Part shown: positions 1 to 5,010 of the stretch, one piece after another | Numbering within the stretch: position 1 is the stretch's first letter | Layout of the letters: each line of letters opens with the position of its first letter | Assembly (NCBI GenBank): GCA_030612345.1 | Contig: JAUWOB010000082.1 | Coordinates: 1 to 5,215, forward strand | Direction of reading: 5' to 3' | DNA from: Dehalococcoidia bacterium | GTDB lineage: Bacteria; Chloroflexota; Dehalococcoidia; GIF9; AB-539-J10 | DNA: 5,215 nt | Program-made: the position numbers and the translations under genes | The notes under the pieces: generated by a model | Told to the model about the DNA's origin: nothing | Databases searched by the model: none | What the model saw: only the letters and a program-made list of their open reading frames with translations

Positions 1-2
1 AC

Positions 3-785
3 CTGATAGTAATCAGAGAGATTGAGGAAACGCCTCCCCTACCGCAGAACACTGTGGCAGTTGTGGCCTTCAACATGACTCCTGCCGATGCCACGTTCGA
101 TACGAACATCTTCCTGACACTGGGCTTCGACGAACTGCCCGGCGATGCCGAAGAGGCCACCATAGCCTACTACGATGATATCGCTGGGGTTTGGGTCGCG
201 CTGGACAGCCAACCGGGCGAGCCTAACGGTGTGGCAGAGTTGAACCTGTCTGCGGCCGTAAACCACTTCACTATATTCGCAGTGCTGGTCGGTTTTACCC
301 CGGTGCCTGCCCGCTTCGTGGCCAGCGACCTGAGCATTGAGCCCAGCGTGGAGCGGATATGGGACCCGGTCACCTTCGTGACCAAGACCGGGGAAAGCGT
401 TGACATTACCGCCATTATCACCAACTCCGGTGGTTCGGCAGGCCCCTACACCGTTGCCCTGAAGCTAAATGGACAAACGATAGATAGCAGAACGCTGACA
501 CTGGCTGCCGGCGAGAGCCAGCCGGTGACCTTCGCCCTGTCGGACATGGACTACGGGCAGTATGAGGTGGAGGTCGCCGATTTGAGCGGTACCTTCACAA
601 CATCACGACCCAGCAACTGGCCGCCTCTTATAATCGTAATAGTCGCGATAGGCTTGATTAGCTGGGCGGTGGTATGGGCCATAAAGAGACGCAAAGCGGC
701 AAGGCAAGACCAGATGGAGATAACCGAGGCTCAGGCCCGGTTATCTCCATCCAACCCCTTCCCGATCTACTACATGTTCCTGTAG
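3..785 (+). CDS. C-terminal part of a membrane-anchored CARDB-domain surface protein (5' partial)
   Basis: The reading frame is open to the left edge (first full codon at 3), so the true start lies outside the window. An internal GTG at 54 would be an artificial start. About 260 codons are visible. Codons 18-98 contain a beta-rich module with 'DELPGD', 'IAYYDD', 'GVWVAL' and 'VNHFTIFAVL'. This pattern is typical of modules near the C-terminus of large secreted proteins in Dehalococcoidia and some archaea. Codons ~105-201 ('ASDLSIEPS', then 'ITNSGGSAGPY', 'LTLAAGESQPVTF', 'YEVEVADLSGTF') read as a CARDB-like immunoglobulin-type adhesion domain. Codons ~208-227 ('PLIIVIVAIGLISWAVVWAI') form one transmembrane helix, followed by KRRK. 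By the positive-inside rule the domains are outside the cell and a ~30-residue tail is inside. The ligand is unknown. The last codons run through a perfect inverted repeat at 713-751. The gene converges on def with a 12-nt gap. The membrane-anchored surface role is fairly secure; the specific function is not. Confidence 0.8.
   Translation: MIVIREIEETPPLPQNTVAVVAFNMTPADATFDTNIFLTLGFDELPGDAEEATIAYYDDIAGVWVALDSQPGEPNGVAELNLSAAVNHFTIFAVLVGFTPVPARFVASDLSIEPSVERIWDPVTFVTKTGESVDITAIITNSGGSAGPYTVALKLNGQTIDSRTLTLAAGESQPVTFALSDMDYGQYEVEVADLSGTFTTSRPSNWPPLIIVIVAIGLISWAVVWAIKRRKAARQDQMEITEAQARLSPSNPFPIYYMFL
713..751. terminator. 14-bp perfect inverted repeat, possible bidirectional terminator
   Basis: The arm GATGGAGATAACCG (713-726) is exactly complementary to CGGTTATCTCCATC (738-751), with an 11-nt loop. 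RNA from either strand would form a strong stem-loop. It lies 46 nt beyond the def stop on the minus strand, and inside the last codons of the plus-strand gene, ending 34 nt before its stop. There is no clear T-run after it in either direction (only a weak TCTT on the minus side), so a classical intrinsic terminator is not shown. The position between two convergent transcripts makes a termination or 3'-end-stabilising role the best guess. A dispersed palindromic element is the alternative. Confidence 0.45.
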
Positions 786-797
786 AAGTCGCCTGGC

Positions 798-1277
798 TCA
801 GGCTTCTCGAGCAACCTCAAATAGCTCATCGGGGCTCTGCAGATGGTCGATATATAGGACGCCATCGAGATGCTCGATCTCCTGCTCGAGAGCCTGAGCC
901 AAGAGCCCCTGTCCTTTGATGCGAAATGATTTGCCGTATCGGTCCCGTGCCTTGACCCTCACCGTCACCGCTCTCTTTATCTCCCCGAAGTAGCCAGGTA
1001 TGGAAAGGCAGCCTTCCTGGACCGTTCGCTCCCCTTCCTTCTTCACTATCTCAGGGTTGATCATGACTATGAGTTCCTGCTCCGGCAGCTCGATGACTGC
1101 TACACGCAGCAACACTCCTACCTGCGGGGCGGCAAGGCCGGCCCTGTTCGGCTCCGCCCGCAAAGTATCGACCATGTCGTCGATCAGCTTCTGAACGGAG
1201 TCATCGATCCTGGTCACTCTCTTGGCTTTCTGCCTCAAGATAGGGTCGGGCAAAGTACGAATCTGTAAGACTGCCAT
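798..1277 (-). CDS. def: Peptide deformylase with altered metal-binding motif
   Basis: Peptide deformylase removes the formyl group from the initiator Met of new proteins at the ribosome, using a metal (usually Fe2+) held by Cys-His-His. The 159-residue length fits the family. Motif 1 is '[10 protein letters not shown]' (residues 45-54; Q52 is the oxyanion Gln), where the family normally has Gly at the Arg45 position. Motif 2 'EGCLSIPGY' (88-96) keeps the ligand Cys90. Motif 3 should read HExDH but reads 'QEIEH' (132-136): the first ligand His is Gln (codon CAG at 882-884), the catalytic Glu133 and second ligand His136 are kept, and Glu135 replaces Asp. The flanking 'LLAQALE' and '[10 protein letters not shown]' are normal, so the frame and alignment are secure. 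The ATG at 1277 gives a standard N-terminus ([12 protein letters not shown]); the Shine-Dalgarno site is weak (GAAAG). A TATAAT box lies 40 nt upstream. Family assignment is very secure. Whether the enzyme is active, perhaps with Gln as a metal ligand, is open. Confidence 0.95.
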   Translation of the reverse strand: MAVLQIRTLPDPILRQKAKRVTRIDDSVQKLIDDMVDTLRAEPNRAGLAAPQVGVLLRVAVIELPEQELIVMINPEIVKKEGERTVQEGCLSIPGYFGEIKRAVTVRVKARDRYGKSFRIKGQGLLAQALEQEIEHLDGVLYIDHLQSPDELFEVAREA

Positions 1278-1316
1278 GCTTTCTGTAGAAAGGCGTTTCA
1301 GCCTCCCTTCGCCGCA

Positions 1317-1346
1317 ATTATACTACTGCTCGCCGACGAAAATCAC
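1317..1346 (-). promoter_or_regulatory. Candidate promoter for def
   Basis: Read on the minus strand, a perfect TATAAT (1322 to 1317) is preceded by an 18-nt spacer and a weak -35 GTGATT (1346 to 1341, three of six consensus bases). The expected transcription start is near 1310, giving a leader of about 33 nt before the def ATG at 1277. The -10 box is strong and the -35 box is poor. Confidence 0.5.
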
Positions 1347-1370
1347 CTTCGATGTTCGAGATGAGGACAG

Positions 1371-1400
1371 TTGACCTTGCTCGCAGCCAGCGTGTAAAAT
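1371..1400 (+). promoter_or_regulatory. Candidate sigma70-like promoter for the crotonase gene
   Basis: TTGACC (1371-1376) and TAAAAT (1395-1400) are separated by 18 nt, and each matches the consensus at five of six bases. Transcription would start near 1407, leaving a GC-rich leader of about 112 nt before the ATG at 1520. It is divergent from, and does not overlap, the candidate def promoter. This prediction is from sequence only. Confidence 0.55.
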
Positions 1401-1406
1401 CAGCCC

Positions 1407-1519
1407 GAAGGTGAGCCGGCCCGGACTGAGCGGCCCGAGACAGTCAGTGGACGTGCCTGCCCTCCGGCGGAACGGGCTGCCGGACGGCCTGAAACCACTC
1501 TAGATGAAAGGGGAGACAG
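1407..1519 (+). other. Structured GC-rich 5' leader of the crotonase gene
   Basis: Between the predicted transcription start and the ATG lies a leader with several symmetric elements. There is a direct repeat GAGCCGGCCCG (1413-1423) and GAGCGGCCCG (1428-1437). There is also a possible 5-bp stem GACTG/CAGTC (1424-1428 with 1441-1445), and a 6-bp stem TCCGGC/GCCGGA (1463-1468 with 1479-1484) with a 10-nt loop. A good Shine-Dalgarno site (AGGGGAG, 1509-1515) precedes the ATG. It matches no riboswitch class that I recognise. The direct repeat just after the start point could be an operator. Confidence 0.3.
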
Positions 1520-2323
1520 ATGAAGAATCAAGACGCTGTTCGCCTGGATATCGAGAATACTATAGCCACAGTGCTGCTGAACCGGCCGGAGGTATTGAAC
1601 GCCTTCAATAGGGATGTTTTCCTGGGACTGCAACGAGCAGCGCAGGCTATCAAGGAAAACCCCGAGGTCAGGGGCGTTATCCTGACCGGCGCCGGCGATA
1701 AGGCTTTTAGCGCCGGACTGGACCTGAAGATGGCAGCCTCCGGAAGCGGCCTGGTCGACATTTTCCCACGTTACCGGCACGGCTATGACCTGCTCTACGG
1801 TTTGAAAGCCATCTTCACCGCCTATGACGACCTGGCCGTACCGGTTATCGCTGCCATCAACGGCTATTGCCTGGGCGCAGCCATGGAACTCATTCTCTGC
1901 TGCGACATGCGCCTTGCCTGCGACAGCGCCGTGTTCGCCCTTCCTGAGATTCAGCTGGGTGTTATCCCTGACCTGGGCAGCACGCAGCGACTGCCCCGCA
2001 TCGGGGGCCCCGGCATCGCTAAGGAACTCATTCTTACCGGCCGCAGCATCGTCGCCGCGGAAGCCCTGCGGGTGAGGCTGGTAGAGCATGTATATCCCAG
2101 GGACCAGCTCATGGTCGAGGCCAGTAAGCTGGCCCGGGAAATAGCTAAAATCGATCCTCTCCTGATTCAGAGTGCCAAGAGAGCAGCTACCCTTGCCCTG
2201 TCAACCCCTCTCGACGTAGGTCTGCGCATGGAGACCGACATATGCCTGGGCTCAGGCAGTGGTGTCACAATAGGCGATGCCGCCCGGCAGTTTGCCACAA
2301 AAGAGGCCCACCCACCCGCATAA
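1520..2323 (+). CDS. Enoyl-CoA hydratase/isomerase (crotonase) family protein
   Basis: Crotonase-fold enzymes act on acyl-CoA thioesters, mostly hydrating or isomerising double bonds in cytoplasmic fatty-acid, aromatic or amino-acid breakdown. The 267-residue length is normal. '[10 protein letters not shown]' (21-30) is the N-terminal family motif. 'AFSAGLDLK' (62-70) and '[12 protein letters not shown]' (113-124) form the CoA-binding and oxyanion-hole elements. Glu123 and Glu143 ('[10 protein letters not shown]') align with the two catalytic Glu of rat mitochondrial enoyl-CoA hydratase (Glu144, Glu164). Asp151 in '[11 protein letters not shown]' sits where the hydratase has Gly and where the delta3,5-delta2,4-dienoyl-CoA isomerase has its third catalytic acid. 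A dienoyl-CoA isomerase-like or other isomerase activity is therefore possible. The C-terminus ends in a short polar tail (KEAHPPA). The start is supported by AGGGGAG 4-5 nt before the ATG. The gene stands alone, convergent with the carbamate kinase gene, so context does not reveal the substrate. Family is secure, exact reaction unknown. Confidence 0.93.
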   Translation: MKNQDAVRLDIENTIATVLLNRPEVLNAFNRDVFLGLQRAAQAIKENPEVRGVILTGAGDKAFSAGLDLKMAASGSGLVDIFPRYRHGYDLLYGLKAIFTAYDDLAVPVIAAINGYCLGAAMELILCCDMRLACDSAVFALPEIQLGVIPDLGSTQRLPRIGGPGIAKELILTGRSIVAAEALRVRLVEHVYPRDQLMVEASKLAREIAKIDPLLIQSAKRAATLALSTPLDVGLRMETDICLGSGSGVTIGDAARQFATKEAHPPA

Positions 2324-2398
2324 CGCTCGACCCGTTTTTCGTCAGCAGGCGGCCAACAACATTGCGGGCACTGACTCGCACCCGGCAACGGCCATGTC

Positions 2399-3364
2399 CT
2401 ACCTGGTGACGCGAGTGCCGGTCCTGCCCTCCAGCGCTCCCAGCGCAGTCTCAGGAACGGTGATGATCACGTCTCGTTCCCACGCCGGGTCAGTTTCCTC
2501 CAGGAACATTATGGCTGCGCCGATCTTCGGCTCCATGCTTCCCCTGCCGAAGTGGCCTTCTGCGAGAAGCCTTTTTGCCTCAGCCACAGTCAGATCCGGC
2601 AGTGCCTTCTGCTGAGGCGTAGCAAAGTCTCGATATACGTATTCTACGGCAGTAAGAATAAACAGGACATCAGCGTCTATCTCGATAGCCAGGCGCGCTG
2701 AGGCATAGTCCTTATCAACCACCGCTTCAACGCCTCGCAGATTGCGGTTCTTTTCCCTCACCACGGGGATGCCACCCCCACCCACAGCCACCACTATCTC
2801 GCCCGCATCCAGCATGCTCTTGATAATCCTGGCCTGCTGGATGCTGACCGGCAAGGGCGAAGCCACTACGCGCCTGTAGCCACGGGCGCTGTCTTCGATG
2901 ATGTGCCAGCCCTTCTCGCGCCGCAGACGCTCTGCCTCGCTCTCGCTATAGAAGCGGCCGATGGGTTTGGAGGGGTTCTCAAAAGCAGGGTCGTTCGCGT
3001 CCACGACCACCTGGCTTACCACCGTGGTGATTTTGTAGGGCCCTCCTGCCTGTCTCAGGGCGTTGGCCAGCGTATTCTGAATCATGTAGCCGATAAACCC
3101 TTCCGTAGCCGCTCCACAGATATCCAGCGGCAGAGGCGGCACCATGGCTTCGGCCATCTCGCTGGCGAGAAGCAAGTTGCCCACCTGCGGCCCGTTGCCG
3201 TGAGTGATGACTATGCGGCTCCCGCTGCTGAGCAAACCCACCAGCTCTTCAGCAGTGCGTCGCAGATTCCTATACTGCTCTTCGACAGTTCCTCTCTCTT
3301 TTGCTCTCAGAATGCAGTTGCCCCCAAGGGCGATAACGAAGGTCCTGGTCCTGTTCTTAGCCAT
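2399..3364 (-). CDS. arcC: Carbamate kinase
   Basis: Carbamate kinase, an amino-acid kinase family enzyme, catalyses the reversible transfer between ATP plus carbamate and ADP plus carbamoyl phosphate. In fermenters it usually runs toward ATP. From the ATG at 3364 the protein has 321 residues, close to the usual ~310. Family motifs appear in order: 'ALGGN' (12-16), 'THGNGPQVGNLLL' (54-66), 'KPIGRFY' (133-139), 'VASPLP' (167-172), 'VAVGGGGIPV' (192-201), 'GVEAVVDKDYAS' (211-222, with the nucleotide-site Lys) and 'GRGSMEPKIGAA' (273-284, with the phosphate-contacting Lys). None is degraded. An upstream in-frame TTG at 3415 would add 17 residues that do not fit the family N-terminus and has only a distant Shine-Dalgarno-like site. 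The ATG follows GGAAG and begins MAKNRTRTFVIALGGN, so I prefer it. The gene lies 71 nt downstream of the COG2403 GTPase gene on the same strand, very likely co-transcribed. No ornithine or other carbamoyltransferase is present here, so the source of carbamoyl phosphate is not shown. Confidence 0.95.
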   Translation of the reverse strand: MAKNRTRTFVIALGGNCILRAKERGTVEEQYRNLRRTAEELVGLLSSGSRIVITHGNGPQVGNLLLASEMAEAMVPPLPLDICGAATEGFIGYMIQNTLANALRQAGGPYKITTVVSQVVVDANDPAFENPSKPIGRFYSESEAERLRREKGWHIIEDSARGYRRVVASPLPVSIQQARIIKSMLDAGEIVVAVGGGGIPVVREKNRNLRGVEAVVDKDYASARLAIEIDADVLFILTAVEYVYRDFATPQQKALPDLTVAEAKRLLAEGHFGRGSMEPKIGAAIMFLEETDPAWERDVIITVPETALGALEGRTGTRVTR

Positions 3365-3435
3365 TCTCGCTTCCGTGACCGGACTGTACCGTGATAAGTG
3401 CAAATGCCCCTTCAACGCGCATCGTTCTCGCCTCT

Positions 3436-4779
3436 TCAGAGCAGACCATGTGCCTCTGCAAACTCAGATACTATTTCCTTTAAGTTGGGCATTCCGATCT
3501 CCTGGAGTTCATAGAAGACCCTTGTGCTTGGTCTCCTGATGTGGATGATCCTGCTTAAGTCGATGGGCGTGGCCACAACCACCGAATCGCAATCGGTCCT
3601 GTTAATAGTGGCCTCCAGATGCTTGAGTTGCTGTGCCCCATACCCTGTGGCCGGCAGAAGTGCGCCAATGCTCGGATATTTCCCGAAGGCTTCAGCAATG
3701 CTCTCAACCGCGTAGGGTCTGGGATCTACCAGTTCTGCTGCGCCGAAGCGCTGAGCGGCAATAGTGCCCGCTCCGTATGTCATTCCTCCGTGCGTCAGCG
3801 TGGGGCCATCCTCGACAACAAGCACTCTCTTGCCCTTGATTAGCTTCGGATTGTCAACCCGAATCACAGAGACGGCGTCGACTACGATTGCATCCGGATT
3901 GACGCCGGCAATGCTTTCTCGTACCTTCTGGACATTCTCGGGAGCAGCGCTATCGATCTTGTTGATCACTACCGCATCGGCCATGCGCAGGTTGATCTCG
4001 CCGGGATAGTACGATAACTCATGGCCGGGGCGATGGGGGTCGGCCACAGTTATCATCAGGTCGGGCCGGATAAACGGGAAGTCGTTGTTTCCCCCATCCC
4101 AGATGATGACGTCGCAGCCCTTCGGGTCCTGCTCCGCAGCCTCCAGGATAGCCGCGTAGTCCGCACCGGCATACACGACAGTCCCTCGCTCCAGGTGCGG
4201 CTCGTACTCCTCTATCTCCTCGACTGTGCAGTTGTGCCTCTCCATGTCGGCCAACTCAGCAAAGCGCTGCACCCTCTGGGCAACCAGATCACCGTAGGGC
4301 ATGGGATGGCGTATGGCAACGACATTCAGTCCTCTTTCCTTCAAGAGCTCTATGATCCTTCTCGAAGTCTGGCTCTTGCCAGCGCCTGTCCTCACCGCAC
4401 AGACCGCGATTACGGGTTTCTTGCTCCTGAGCATGGTGTGCTTTGGTCCAAGCAGCACATAGTTTGCTCCGGCGGCGTTCACTATGGCACCGATGTGCAT
4501 CACATGCTGGTAAGAAACATCGCTGTAGGCAAAGACACAGTCATCGACACTCAACTCCTCTATCAGTCGCGGCAATTCCTCTTCCGCGTAGATTGGAATT
4601 CCCTCCGGATAGAGGCCGCCTGCCAGCTCAGGTGGATACCTTTTGCCGGAGATGCCGGGTATCTGCTGGGAGCCGGTAAAGCCCAAGACGTTGTACTCCC
4701 CCTTATTCCTGAAGTACATGTTGAAGTTGTGGAAGTCTCTTCCTGCTGAGCCGATAATGATGACATTCTTCTTAGGCAT
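3436..4779 (-). CDS. COG2403-type GTPase, cyclic 2,3-diphosphoglycerate synthetase-like
   Basis: The 447-residue protein has two parts. Residues 4-116 form a Rossmann-like N-terminal domain ('KNVIIIGSAGRDFHNFN', later 'DDCVFAYSDVSYQHVMHIG'). Residues ~122-447 form a P-loop NTPase domain: Walker A-like 'AVRTGAGKSQTSR' (128-140, K135, S136), an acidic strand 'VIIWDGGNNDFPF' (224-236, D228) and the guanine-specificity motif 'NKID' (273-276). The P-loop has Ala at the first Gly of GxxxxGKS. The layout matches proteins annotated as COG2403 predicted GTPase or cyclic 2,3-diphosphoglycerate synthetase; the characterised synthetase is from the archaeon Methanothermus fervidus and makes a thermoprotectant. 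A cDPG role is doubtful in a bacterium of this kind, and NKID favours GTP use. The start is secure: GGAGGAG lies 6 nt before the ATG at 4779. It is the first gene of the probable operon with arcC, with a candidate promoter at 4826-4853. The link to carbamate kinase suggests a role in carbamoyl-phosphate metabolism; this is inference. Confidence 0.88.
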   Translation of the reverse strand: MPKKNVIIIGSAGRDFHNFNMYFRNKGEYNVLGFTGSQQIPGISGKRYPPELAGGLYPEGIPIYAEEELPRLIEELSVDDCVFAYSDVSYQHVMHIGAIVNAAGANYVLLGPKHTMLRSKKPVIAVCAVRTGAGKSQTSRRIIELLKERGLNVVAIRHPMPYGDLVAQRVQRFAELADMERHNCTVEEIEEYEPHLERGTVVYAGADYAAILEAAEQDPKGCDVIIWDGGNNDFPFIRPDLMITVADPHRPGHELSYYPGEINLRMADAVVINKIDSAAPENVQKVRESIAGVNPDAIVVDAVSVIRVDNPKLIKGKRVLVVEDGPTLTHGGMTYGAGTIAAQRFGAAELVDPRPYAVESIAEAFGKYPSIGALLPATGYGAQQLKHLEATINRTDCDSVVVATPIDLSRIIHIRRPSTRVFYELQEIGMPNLKEIVSEFAEAHGLL

Positions 4780-4825
4780 GGCTTTGCTCCTCCTCTAGTT
4801 CTCTTTTTTCGCGCCAGAAACCCAA

Positions 4826-4853
4826 ATCTTACCATATCCCGTCCTTTTATCAA
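4826..4853 (-). promoter_or_regulatory. Candidate promoter for the GTPase-arcC operon
   Basis: On the minus strand TTGATA (4853 to 4848, five of six consensus bases) is followed by a 16-nt spacer and an extended -10, TGG then TAAGAT (4831 to 4826). The start would be near 4819, giving a ~40-nt leader that contains the strong GGAGGAG site before the ATG at 4779. The -10 hexamer alone is weak (four of six); the TGn extension helps. Confidence 0.45.
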
Positions 4854-4912
4854 GCCCACCCAGGCAATTCCGGCCGGCACGAGACATCCGACGGAATTAG
4901 ATGAAATCAGCG

Positions 4913-4969
4913 ACCGGGCTGTCGCAGACAGCCGAGACAGGGGGGTGCCCTCTTCGCCAGGAGCCCGGT
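4913..4969. repeat. Overlapping inverted repeats in the divergent regulatory region
   Basis: GGCTGTC-GCA-GACAGCC (4917-4933) is a perfect 7-bp stem with a 3-nt loop. A second, longer-range repeat pairs ACCGGGCT (4913-4920) with AGCCCGGT (4962-4969); the two share bases 4917-4920, so they exclude each other in a folded strand. The right arm of the long repeat ends on the first base of the candidate -35 box (4969-4974) of the acyltransferase gene. A repressor operator is plausible. A transcription terminator for a gene outside the window is unlikely, as no coding region ends here and no T-run follows. Confidence 0.4.
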
Positions 4970-4997
4970 TGATTCAGGTACGGTGAGACGCTATACT
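4969..4997 (+). promoter_or_regulatory. Candidate promoter for the FemAB/CelD-like gene
   Basis: TTGATT (4969-4974, four of six) and TATACT (4992-4997, five of six) are separated by the optimal 17 nt. Transcription would start near 5004, only about 7 nt before the ATG at 5011, so the mRNA would be almost leaderless. That fits the lack of a usable Shine-Dalgarno site: the nearest purine run, AGGG, abuts the ATG. Confidence 0.55.
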
Positions 4998-5010
4998 AAT
5001 GTAAACAGGG

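Noticed and set aside
1361..1415. Short plus-strand frame starting with ATG at 1361 (MRTVDLARSQ...)
   Set aside because: It is short, lies on top of the candidate crotonase promoter and has no Shine-Dalgarno site.
1400..2089. Minus-strand open frame of 229 codons opposite the crotonase gene
   Set aside because: It is antisense to a secure crotonase gene, shows no family motifs and its end overlaps the candidate promoter and leader.
2324..2398. Possible bidirectional terminator between the convergent crotonase and arcC genes
   Set aside because: There is a short T-run (GTTTTTC near 2334) but I could find no convincing stem of more than 4-5 bp next to it in either direction.
2903..3394. Plus-strand frame of 163 codons opposite arcC
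   Set aside because: It is antisense to carbamate kinase, with all kinase motifs on the other strand and none in this frame.
3365..3415. TTG start at 3415 that would extend carbamate kinase by 17 residues
   Set aside because: The extension does not resemble the family N-terminus and lacks a well-spaced Shine-Dalgarno site, while the ATG at 3364 gives the standard start just before ALGGN.
4021..4749. Long plus-strand open frame of 242 codons opposite the GTPase gene
   Set aside because: It lies wholly antisense to a gene with clear motifs, has no recognisable domain and low-quality composition; it is a shadow of the GC-rich coding strand.
4563..4880. Minus-strand frame of 105 codons overlapping the GTPase start and its promoter
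   Set aside because: It is out of frame with the GTPase, has no motifs, and would cover the promoter and Shine-Dalgarno site; an overlap shadow.
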